From Burkholderiales bacterium (GTDB taxonomy: Bacteria; Actinomycetota; Thermoleophilia; Gaiellales; Gaiellaceae): a stretch of DNA of 12,228 bases. The first letter of the stretch is position 1. Each line of letters starts with the position of its first letter. A program made the translations under genes and the position numbers. Positions 1 through 6,026 of the stretch are shown here, piece by piece. The DNA is taken from contig JAICUZ010000048.1 of the NCBI GenBank assembly GCA_025935595.1, positions 1-12,228 of the forward strand, written 5' to 3'. Under the pieces are notes generated by a model. That model saw only the letters and a program-made list of their open reading frames with translations. It ran no database searches and was not told the origin of the DNA.

Positions 1-491
1 CGAAGGCGCGGCCCCGGGACGTCGAGCGTGAGGAACGAGCCGATCTGGTTCACGACCTTGATCGACCCTCCCGTGGTCGCGACCGGGGTGACGAGGAAGC
101 CGACGAAGTACAGGTCGGGGCTCAGGTGTGGAACGCGGATCGCAAGCGGCACGGTGCGGTAGCTCTGCGCGGGGATCCGCAGCACGCCCGGCGGGAACCG
201 GACACGGCCCGACCAGCGCGGGTCCGGCCCACTCCCCACCGACACCTTGCCGTCGTCGCCGAGCGTGAGCGTCCGGCTGTGGATGACGACGGTGACGGCG
301 AAGTCGTTCGGGTTGACGACCCGGATCAAGGTCCGCGTCACGCCGCCGACGTGAGCCGGCACCGGATCGGCGGGGACGGAAACGGCCACGGCGCGTGAGC
401 CGCTCACGGCCTTGGCCGCTCCGCCGGCGGCCGCAGTGCTCGCGACGGCCAGGGCCGTCGCGAGCGTCGTCGCGACCACAGCGAGCCTCAC
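1..491 (-). CDS. Secreted DUF916 / WxL-interacting-like protein, 3' end cut by window edge
   Basis: Reading the minus strand from a GTG at 491 gives 163 open codons to the window edge. Residues 1-22 form a signal peptide (MRLAVVATTLATALAVAS then TAAAG). The rest is an Ig-like beta domain: a strand with the asparagine turn IRVVNPNDFAVTVVIHS (56-72), a WSG segment (93-95), then RIPAQSYRTVPLAIRVP (105-121), LYFVGFLVTPV (127-137) and VVNQIGSFLTLDVPG (146-160). This order (NP turn, 'IP..S..VPL.I.VP', 'YF.GFLV.P', 'V.NQIGS.L.L.VPG') resembles the DUF916 peptidoglycan-binding domain of WxL-interacting proteins in Firmicutes. The family call is from pattern memory, not a search. The GTG sits one base after the upstream gene's TGA, so translational coupling is likely; no clear Shine-Dalgarno is seen. 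The C-terminus, where a membrane anchor would be expected, lies outside the window. Confidence 0.72.
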   Translation of the reverse strand, partial: MRLAVVATTLATALAVASTAAAGGAAKAVSGSRAVAVSVPADPVPAHVGGVTRTLIRVVNPNDFAVTVVIHSRTLTLGDDGKVSVGSGPDPRWSGRVRFPPGVLRIPAQSYRTVPLAIRVPHLSPDLYFVGFLVTPVATTGGSIKVVNQIGSFLTLDVPGPRL

Positions 492-492
492 G

Positions 493-1500
493 TCAGTTGT
501 AGTTCGGCGTCACCGTGTACGTGACGGTGTCGGAGTACACACCGGACGCCGAGGCGTAGTTGATCGCGACGCGGTTCGCGATCGAGATCGTGTCGGCAGA
601 CGCACCGGTGGTGCCGGTGCGCGAGGCGATCGTCTCGCCGCCCGACGTGTAACCGGCGTACTTGGAACCGGAGAACGCGGAATCGATCGTGGCGCCCGTT
701 CCGGTCACCGTGTAGCCCCACGCCGGCGCGCCCGGCCAGGTGACCGACGTCGCCTTGCCCGTCGAGACCTTTGCGATCACCGGGTTGCCGGTGCCGCTCG
801 ACTGCAGGCCCGTCGCGTTGTCGGCGACCGAGAGCGTGTAGCCCGAGTTCGCGTTCGTCTGCACCGTCAGGCCGACCGTGGCCGACTGGTCGGCGAGCGC
901 CCCGAGGCTCGGATCCATGTCGAGCTCGAACGCGGTCGTGTCGACGGTGAACGTCAAGCTCTTCGCCAGGTTCACGGTCACCGCGGTGTTGTTCGCCGCG
1001 AGCGACACCGCCGGCGTCGTCCCGGTGTCGATCGTCGTCGGCGTCGACGTCCGTGTCGTGACCACCGTCGTATAGCTCCCGACGGTCGAGCTGTTCGTCA
1101 AGCCGCCGAGCTCGATGTAGATCGGGATCCCGGCCGCGACCGCGACCGCGGTCGTGACCGTGTACGTGATCGTCTGCCCGGCGATGGCGACGCTGCCGGC
1201 GCCGATCCCGTACGCGCGGGTGATCGTCGGCGTGCCGGCGAGCCCCGAACCGGAGACCGCGAACGTGATCGACTTGATCGTTCCCGCGGTTGCCGTCTTG
1301 AAGGAGTACGCATACGAGACACCCGTCGCCGAGACCTGGTTGTTCGAGACCGACCAGCTCATGTTCGTCGGCGTCCCTGCGCCCGCCGGCAGCGCGGTCA
1401 GCGCGAGCACGCACGCGCCGACGGCAGCCCCGGCGAGGGCAAGCCGAGTCGACCGCTTCCGGGGCCGCATGCCGCCCGGGTTCGCCGTACCTAGGTTCAT
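493..1500 (-). CDS. Secreted beta-rich surface protein, WxL-domain-like
   Basis: A 335-aa exported protein. Residues 12-18 are basic (RPRKRST), 19-38 are hydrophobic, and cleavage is likely near AGA-GT (about 40-42). V-G-A-C at 27-30 resembles a lipobox, but hydrophobic residues continue past the Cys, so ordinary signal peptidase I cleavage is preferred. The mature part is rich in Thr, Ser, Gly, Ala and Val, with two modules. Residues 46-150 start with SWSVSNNQVSATGVSYAYSF. Residues 185-335 contain VQTNANSGYTLSV (213-225) and end in SDTVTYTVTPNYN. The second resembles the WxL fold ('..SGAGWTLSV..', final 'Y..T.T..L') but lacks the W-x-L tripeptide. The ATG at 1500 is chosen for its strong upstream AAGGAAGG; a 22-codon extension to 1566 lacks that support. 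It is the first gene of a minus-strand pair with the DUF916-like gene. Likely cell-wall or surface attached; the exact role is unknown. Confidence 0.8.
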   Translation of the reverse strand: MNLGTANPGGMRPRKRSTRLALAGAAVGACVLALTALPAGAGTPTNMSWSVSNNQVSATGVSYAYSFKTATAGTIKSITFAVSGSGLAGTPTITRAYGIGAGSVAIAGQTITYTVTTAVAVAAGIPIYIELGGLTNSSTVGSYTTVVTTRTSTPTTIDTGTTPAVSLAANNTAVTVNLAKSLTFTVDTTAFELDMDPSLGALADQSATVGLTVQTNANSGYTLSVADNATGLQSSGTGNPVIAKVSTGKATSVTWPGAPAWGYTVTGTGATIDSAFSGSKYAGYTSGGETIASRTGTTGASADTISIANRVAINYASASGVYSDTVTYTVTPNYN

Positions 1501-1634
1501 GTCCTTCCTTTCTGGGAGGCGGCGGGGAACAGCACCGATATCGGGGACACCCGACATCTCTGTCACCCCCGAACGAGGGATTCGCGCGTCGCCATCTCCC
1601 GGAAAACCGGGATCCGGCCGATCACGAGTCTTGA
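1501..1634. other. Divergent intergenic region with two short perfect hairpins
   Basis: These 134 bases separate the minus-strand surface operon from the plus-strand phosphorelay gene and must hold control elements for both. Two perfect 5-bp stems with 4-base loops are visible: TCGGG-GACA-CCCGA at 1541-1554 and CCCGG-AAAA-CCGGG at 1598-1611. No convincing -35/-10 pair was found on either strand, and no recognised riboswitch core was seen. The stems could be operator half-sites or leader RNA structure. Confidence 0.4.
1503..1510 (-). promoter_or_regulatory. Ribosome binding site deciding the surface-protein start
   Basis: The minus strand reads AAGGAAGG followed by AC and then ATG at 1500. 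This is the strongest Shine-Dalgarno near any candidate start of this frame, and it is why the 335-aa form is called instead of the longer open frame starting at 1566. Confidence 0.75.
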
Positions 1635-4544
1635 ATGGACCAGATGGCCACCGCAGGCGATCCCGCCAGGCTGCTCTTCGAGCGGACCGACCGCTTCGTC
1701 TGCACGCTCGACCTGCAGGGACGGTTCACCTCGATCAACCCCGCCGGCGCGGCGATCAGCGGCTACGCGGCCGAGGAGTTGATCGGCCGCTACGCGACCG
1801 AGCTGATCGCGCCGGAGCAGCGCGAGCTCGCGGCCCGGCGCTTCGCCGACCGCCTGGCGGGAGACCCGAGCGACGAGACCGGGTACGTCCTGCTGCGGCG
1901 CGACGGCACGCGCATCCCGGTCTCGATCGCCTCGACGCTGATCGAGGAGCACGGGAAGGCGACCGGCGTGCTCGGAATCGTCAGCGACATGTCGGAGCAG
2001 ACCCGCGCGAGCGACGCGCTGCTCGAGAGCGAGCGCCGCTTCCGCGGCTCGTTCGAGTCGGCGTCGATCGGCATGGCGCTCGTTGCGCCCGACGGACGCT
2101 TCCTCGAGATCAATCGAGCCTTCTGCGAGCTCGTCGGCTACTCGGCCGACGAGATGACCTCGCGAGACTTCCAGCACATCACGCATCCCGACGACCTGAC
2201 GCGGGACCTCGAGAACCTGGAGCGCACGCTCGCCGGCGACGTCGACTCGTATCAGATGGAGAAGCGCTACATCCGTTCGGACGGCAGCGAGGTCTGGGTG
2301 ATGCTGAGCGTGACGCTCGTGCGCGGAGCCGACGGCACCCCGCTCCACTTCGTGGCGCACGCGCAGGACATCGACGCGCGGAAGCGCGCCGACGAACGGT
2401 TCGTCGCCGCCGAGCGGCGATACCGGACACTCGTCGAGCAACTCCCGCTCTGCATGTACATCCGCCCGCTCGATCTGACGCAGCCGAACATCTACGCCAG
2501 CCCGCAGGTCGAGGCGATGCTCGGCTATCCCGTGTCGGAGTGGCTGACCGACCCGAACCTGCTCGGGCGCATCGTCCACCCCGACGACCGGGAGCGCGTT
2601 CTCGGCGAGGCCGCACGCGTCCGTCGCGGCGGACGCAACGTCCAGGACGAGTACCGCTACCTGAAGCCCGACGGCACGGTCGTGTGGGTGCTCGACGAGA
2701 CGCACCTCGTGCGCGACGAGCAAGGCGAGCCGCTCTACGTCCAGGGCTTCCTGCAGGACATCAGCGAGCGAAAGCTCACAGAGGCAGAGCGCGACCGGCT
2801 GCGCGACGAGCTCCTGCACGCTCAGCGGCTCGAGGCGCTCGGGCGGCTCGCGGGCGGCGTCGCGCACGACTTCAACAACATGCTGACGGCGATCCGCGGC
2901 TACGCCGAGCTGCTCGTCGGCGACCCGAACGCCGGCAGCTCGACCCGCGAGCACGCAGCACGAATCGTGCAGGCGGCCGAGCAGGCGGCCGATCTGCCGC
3001 GCCAGCTCCTCGCGTTCGGCCGCAAGCAGATCCTCGAGCCCGCGATCGTGAACCTGAACGACGTCGTCTCGTCGATCGGCGGCCTCCTCGAGCACGTGAT
3101 CTCCGGCTCGATCACGGTCGACATCGCGGCGACGGCGCCCGGCCCGTGGGCGCTCGCCGACCGAAGCCAGCTCGAGCACGCGCTCGTCAACCTCGCGCTC
3201 AACGCCAGCGACGCGATGCCGAGCGGCGGCCGGCTCGAGGTCAGGACGGCGAACGTGACGATCGACGAGCACGACGCGACGGAGCCCGACGCCCGTCCTG
3301 GGTCGTACGTGGTCATCCGCGTCACCGACACCGGCGTCGGCATGGACGACGAGACGCGCAGCCGCGCGTTCGAGCCGTTCTTCACGACGAAGCACGAGAA
3401 GGAGGGCTCGGGCCTCGGTCTCTCGAGCGTCTACGGAACGGTCGCGCAGAGCGGCGGGTTCGTCCTGCTCGAGACGGAGGTCGGCGTCGGCACGACGTTC
3501 TCGCTCTACCTGCCGTGCGCGGCCGCGCCCGCCGAGGCGAGAGCGCGGACGATCCTGCTCGCCGAAGACGAGGAGATCGTGCGTGATCTCACCGAGCAGA
3601 TCCTGAAGAACGCGGGCTACGACGTGCTCACCGCGGGCGACGGCACCGAGGCGCTCGTGCTCTACGAGGAGCACTGCGGCGTGATCGCCGGCGTCGTGAC
3701 CGACATCGCCATGCCCGGCCTCGGCGGCCGCGGGCTCGCGCTGCAGCTTCGCGAGCGAGACGCCGACCTGCCGATCGTCTTCATCTCGGGGCATCACGAG
3801 GAGACGCCCGAGACGCTGCAGCTCGGCGCAGGTGCCGCGCTGCTGCAGAAGCCCTTCTCGGTGAACACGCTCGTCGAGACGATCGGCCGGCTCGTCGGTG
3901 AAGAGCCGGCGCCGGAGAAGCACGAGCGCGAGCCGACATGCGTCCTCGCCGACGACCATCCGGCCGTCCTCGACTCCGTGTCGCGGTTCCTCGAGACGAG
4001 AGGCGTGCGCGTGTCGCAGGCACGCGATGGCGAGGAGGCGCTCGCGACGATCCGCGCGACGCGGCCCGACGTCGCGATCGTCGACGTCGCCATGTCACCG
4101 CTCTCGGGGATCGACGTCGCGCAGCGGGTCGGGGCCGTCAGCCCGGAGACGAAGGTGATCCTCTACACGGGGCACAACGATCGCGCCCTGCTCGACCGCG
4201 CGCTCGAGGCGGGCGCACGCGGCTTCGTCCTCAAGGAAGGGTCGCTCGAGACGCTCGAGGAGGCGGTGCGCACCGTCGCCGCCGGAGGGACGTGGGTCGA
4301 CTCCCGGCTCGCGAGCGCGGTCGCCTCGCCCGCGACAATGTCGACGCTGCCGCCGCTCACGCCGCGCGAGCGAGAGGTGCTCGGCCTGGTCGCGAACGGG
4401 CTCACCAACGAGAAGGTGGCGACGACGCTCGAGATCTCGCCCGAGACGGTCCAGTCGCACGTGCGCCACGCGATGGTGAAGCTCGAAGCGGACACGAGGA
4501 CGGAGGCCGTCGCAACGGCACTCCGTCACTCGCTCATCTCATAG
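1635..4544 (+). CDS. Hybrid histidine kinase fused to a LuxR-type response regulator (PAS x3-HisKA-HATPase-REC-REC-HTH)
   Basis: A 969-aa soluble sensor with its own transcriptional output; no membrane segment is seen. Domains: PAS about 12-120, PAS 132-248, PAS 259-378 (each followed by a '..DIS/DID/DMSE..' linker), HisKA about 398-463 with phospho-acceptor H411 in AHDFNN, and HATPase_c with N box N519-N523, G1 D565-T-G-V-G569 and G2 G591-S-G-L-G-L596. REC1 starts near 638 (acidic E644/D645, phospho-Asp D690, K739). A charged linker (about 753-767) leads to REC2 (D773/D774, phospho-Asp D817, K867). A GerE/LuxR helix-turn-helix spans 906-969 (LTPREREVLGLVANG...SPETVQSHVRHAMVKL). Expected action: PAS sensing, autophosphorylation at H411, transfer to D690 and/or D817, then DNA binding. 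No HPt domain is seen between the receivers. The ATG at 1635 lacks a clear Shine-Dalgarno; ATG 1644 is an alternative. It diverges from the surface operon, a possible target by inference. Confidence 0.93.
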   Translation: MDQMATAGDPARLLFERTDRFVCTLDLQGRFTSINPAGAAISGYAAEELIGRYATELIAPEQRELAARRFADRLAGDPSDETGYVLLRRDGTRIPVSIASTLIEEHGKATGVLGIVSDMSEQTRASDALLESERRFRGSFESASIGMALVAPDGRFLEINRAFCELVGYSADEMTSRDFQHITHPDDLTRDLENLERTLAGDVDSYQMEKRYIRSDGSEVWVMLSVTLVRGADGTPLHFVAHAQDIDARKRADERFVAAERRYRTLVEQLPLCMYIRPLDLTQPNIYASPQVEAMLGYPVSEWLTDPNLLGRIVHPDDRERVLGEAARVRRGGRNVQDEYRYLKPDGTVVWVLDETHLVRDEQGEPLYVQGFLQDISERKLTEAERDRLRDELLHAQRLEALGRLAGGVAHDFNNMLTAIRGYAELLVGDPNAGSSTREHAARIVQAAEQAADLPRQLLAFGRKQILEPAIVNLNDVVSSIGGLLEHVISGSITVDIAATAPGPWALADRSQLEHALVNLALNASDAMPSGGRLEVRTANVTIDEHDATEPDARPGSYVVIRVTDTGVGMDDETRSRAFEPFFTTKHEKEGSGLGLSSVYGTVAQSGGFVLLETEVGVGTTFSLYLPCAAAPAEARARTILLAEDEEIVRDLTEQILKNAGYDVLTAGDGTEALVLYEEHCGVIAGVVTDIAMPGLGGRGLALQLRERDADLPIVFISGHHEETPETLQLGAGAALLQKPFSVNTLVETIGRLVGEEPAPEKHEREPTCVLADDHPAVLDSVSRFLETRGVRVSQARDGEEALATIRATRPDVAIVDVAMSPLSGIDVAQRVGAVSPETKVILYTGHNDRALLDRALEAGARGFVLKEGSLETLEEAVRTVAAGGTWVDSRLASAVASPATMSTLPPLTPREREVLGLVANGLTNEKVATTLEISPETVQSHVRHAMVKLEADTRTEAVATALRHSLIS

Positions 4545-4546
4545 TC

Positions 4547-5203
4547 CTACTGCGGCTGCGGAACGATGCGGATGTAGGGCTTCGGCGCGTCCCACGTGCC
4601 GAAGAGCTCTTTCGCCTGCTCGTCGTTGACCGAGCCGGCGATGATCACGTCCTCGCCGTGCTTCCAGTTGACCGGCGTCGAGACCTTGTGCGTCGCGGTC
4701 AGCTGCAGCGAGTCGATCACGCGCAGCACTTCGTCGAAGTTGCGGCCGGTCGTCATCGGGTAGACGAGGACCAGCTTCACCTTCTTGTCGGGGCCGATCA
4801 CGAACACGTTGCGGACCGTCTGGTTGTCGGCTGCGGTCCGGTCGGCGGTGTCGCCCGAGACGTCCGCTCCGAGCATCCCGTACGCCTTCGAGACGGAGAA
4901 GTCCGTGTCGCCGATGATCGGGTAGTTCGGCCGTGAGCCCTGCGTCTCCTCGATGTCGTCCGCCCAGCCGTCGTGCTTCTCGGTCGGATCGACCGAGAGA
5001 CCGATGATCTTCACGCCGCGCTTGTCGAACTCCGGCTTGATCTTCGCCATGTAGCCGAGCTCGGTCGTGCAGACGGGGGTGAAGTCCTTCGGGTGCGAGA
5101 AGAGCACGGCCCACGAGTCGCCGATCCAGTCGTGGAACCCGATGCGACCCTCCGTGGTGTCCGCCTGGAAGTCCGGAGCCGTATCGCCAATCGTCAATGC
5201 CAT
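4547..5203 (-). CDS. Peroxiredoxin, 1-Cys (Prx6-type)
   Basis: A 218-aa cytosolic thiol peroxidase that reduces hydrogen and organic peroxides. The peroxidatic site is P38-x3-T42-x2-C45 within DFTPVCTTE, with the conserved active-site Arg at R131 (TVRNVFVI). C45 is the only cysteine, so this is a 1-Cys enzyme needing an external thiol reductant. The long C-terminal extension (about 160-218, with PVNWKHGEDV and a terminal proline-rich IVPQPQ) is typical of the Prx6 group, and the length matches it. The start ATG at 5203 has a perfect AGGAGG seven bases upstream. It ends in TAG, 2 nt from the stop of the convergent phosphorelay gene, leaving no room for a separate terminator. Confidence 0.95.
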   Translation of the reverse strand: MALTIGDTAPDFQADTTEGRIGFHDWIGDSWAVLFSHPKDFTPVCTTELGYMAKIKPEFDKRGVKIIGLSVDPTEKHDGWADDIEETQGSRPNYPIIGDTDFSVSKAYGMLGADVSGDTADRTAADNQTVRNVFVIGPDKKVKLVLVYPMTTGRNFDEVLRVIDSLQLTATHKVSTPVNWKHGEDVIIAGSVNDEQAKELFGTWDAPKPYIRIVPQPQ

Positions 5204-5287
5204 CCCAAAGCCTCCTGTGGGTGTTGCCGCGGTTCTTATCTACACCAAACGCGCGGCGACGCGCACATCTTCCGTAGCCTGCCCGGC
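5204..5287. other. Divergent peroxiredoxin/cyclophilin promoter region
   Basis: This 84-base gap lies between divergent genes. It holds a locally AT-rich patch (5232-5249, TTCTTATCTACACCAAAC) that stands out from the GC-rich surroundings. It could carry -10 elements for either direction (minus-strand TAGATA is the closest match), but no -35 box at proper spacing was found, so the promoter call is only suggestive. Confidence 0.3.
5211..5216 (-). promoter_or_regulatory. Consensus ribosome binding site of peroxiredoxin
   Basis: AGGAGG on the minus strand with a 7-base spacer before ATG 5203. It is the most canonical Shine-Dalgarno in the window and suggests high translation of the peroxide-defence gene. 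Confidence 0.85.
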
Positions 5288-5743
5288 ATGACCAATGCGA
5301 CCATGCAGACAAACCACGGCACGATCGAGATCGAGCTCTTCCCGGGCGAGGCGCCGAAGACCGTCGAGAACTTCACGAAGCTCGCCGGTGACGGCTTCTA
5401 CGACGGCGTCATCTTCCACCGTGTGATCCAGGACTTCATGATCCAGGGCGGCGACCCGACCGGCACCGGCTCGGGCGGCCCCGGCTACCAGTTCGAGGAC
5501 GAGTTCAACGACCACCCGGTCGAGCGCGGCTCCCTCGCGATGGCGAACGCCGGCCCGAACACGAACGGCTCCCAGTTCTTCATCGTCACCGCCGACGCCT
5601 GCCCCTGGCTCGACGGGAAGCACACGGTCTTCGGCCGCGTCACCTCGGGCATGGACGTCGTCGACACGATCGCGAACGTCGACACCGGGCCGGGCGACCG
5701 TCCGCGCGACGAGGTGCGCATCGAGGGCATCACGCTTGAGTGA
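5288..5743 (+). CDS. Cyclophilin-type peptidyl-prolyl cis-trans isomerase
   Basis: A 151-aa single-domain cyclophilin that catalyses cis-trans isomerisation of Xaa-Pro bonds during folding. It has no signal peptide, so it is cytosolic. The catalytic block F43-H-R45-V-I-Q-D-F50-M-I-Q53-G-G-D carries the equivalents of human CypA R55, F60 and Q63. Further conserved blocks are MANAGPNTNGSQFFIVT (85-101) and W107-LDGKH112-TVFG. Length fits the compact bacterial type. The ATG at 5288 is taken as start; ATG 5303 (MQTNHG) is a possible alternative, as neither has a clear Shine-Dalgarno. Longer upstream extension of the frame would run antisense into the peroxiredoxin gene and is rejected. Its 3' end overlaps the zinc-ribbon gene by 8 bases. 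Confidence 0.94.
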   Translation: MTNATMQTNHGTIEIELFPGEAPKTVENFTKLAGDGFYDGVIFHRVIQDFMIQGGDPTGTGSGGPGYQFEDEFNDHPVERGSLAMANAGPNTNGSQFFIVTADACPWLDGKHTVFGRVTSGMDVVDTIANVDTGPGDRPRDEVRIEGITLE

Positions 5744-5897
5744 GGATCACGAGGAAGAGAAGACGACCGAGGTCGTCTGTCCGCATTGCAAGAAGACGTT
5801 CGCGGCGAGCCTGATGACCGGTGACGCCGAGCGGTACCGCGGGTACAAGTGCCCGCACTGCCGGCTGTTCGTGCCGGCGGCACGCGTCAACGAGTAA
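5736..5897 (+). CDS. Small zinc-ribbon protein with two CPHC knuckles (TTG start)
   Basis: A 53-aa open frame starting at TTG 5736 and overlapping the cyclophilin stop (TTGAGTGA). An acidic start (SEDHEEEKTTE) precedes two CxxC knuckles, C15-P-H-C18 and C39-P-H-C42, 20 residues apart. That is the pattern of a treble-clef or zinc-ribbon fold binding one metal ion. GAGGG at 5723-5727, 8 bases before TTG, is a suitable ribosome binding site. No ATG or GTG in this frame fits the protein start; M27 would lose the first knuckle. The position implies co-transcription and coupling with cyclophilin. Function is unknown: it may bind nucleic acid or protein, and nothing here specifies a partner. The two paired cysteine motifs and the overlap make it likely real. 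Confidence 0.75.
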   Translation: MSEDHEEEKTTEVVCPHCKKTFAASLMTGDAERYRGYKCPHCRLFVPAARVNE

Positions 5898-5932
5898 TCC
5901 GCAAGCGCGATCAAGCGCCCGCACGATTCGTC

Positions 5933-6007
5933 CTACCGAAGCGAGCGCCACGCGATCGCGACGATCATCGCGATCGCGATCACGATGATGATCGTCTGAG
6001 GCTCCAT
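5933..6007 (-). CDS. Possible 24-aa single-span membrane peptide
   Basis: The minus-strand ATG at 6007 reads MEPQTIIIVIAIAMIVAIAW followed by RSLR and TAG. This is a short acidic or neutral N-terminus, about 15 hydrophobic residues and a positively charged end, as in small single-pass membrane proteins. It begins 19 bases downstream of the glycoside hydrolase stop, so it could be the last gene of that operon. Against it: the ribosome binding site is weak, the DNA is low-complexity GATC/GCG sequence that also forms a hairpin, and the opposite strand is hydrophobic too. Treat as a candidate only. Confidence 0.3.
   Translation of the reverse strand: MEPQTIIIVIAIAMIVAIAWRSLR
5960..5996. terminator. 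Hairpin between convergent genes, possible bidirectional terminator
   Basis: A perfect 10-bp inverted repeat, GACGATCATC (5960-5969) and GATGATCGTC (5987-5996), encloses a 17-base loop containing the palindrome GCGATCGC (5970-5977). A second GCGATCGC lies at 5952-5959. It sits between the ends of the plus-strand zinc-ribbon gene and the minus-strand glycoside hydrolase gene, where a shared terminator is expected. There is no following T-tract, so it would be an atypical terminator or an mRNA 3'-end stabiliser. Confidence 0.4.
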
Positions 6008-6026
6008 CGACGTGTGTCTGCCCAGT

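Noticed and set aside
412..1494. 360-aa plus-strand open frame over the surface-protein gene
   Set aside because: Arg-rich low-complexity translation. The minus-strand frame has a signal peptide, ribosome binding site and ordered beta pattern.
1501..1566. 22-codon N-terminal extension of the surface protein
   Set aside because: It has no ribosome binding site of comparable strength and would put a proline/arginine-rich stretch before the signal peptide.
1501..1634. Cyclic-di-GMP or other riboswitch in the leader of the surface operon
   Set aside because: The conserved core segments of known classes were not found; only short simple hairpins are present. The subtilase leader (8829-9008) was checked with the same result.
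3890..3935. Split of the kinase fusion into separate kinase and regulator genes
   Set aside because: The frame is continuous through the linker with no stop and no good internal start with a ribosome binding site, so a single polypeptide is the simpler reading.
1563..3959. 798-aa open frame on the minus strand opposite the phosphorelay gene
   Set aside because: Composition is Arg/Val/Asp/Ala-rich without motifs. It mirrors a gene with clear PAS, kinase and receiver motifs on the plus strand, a common antisense shadow in GC-rich DNA.
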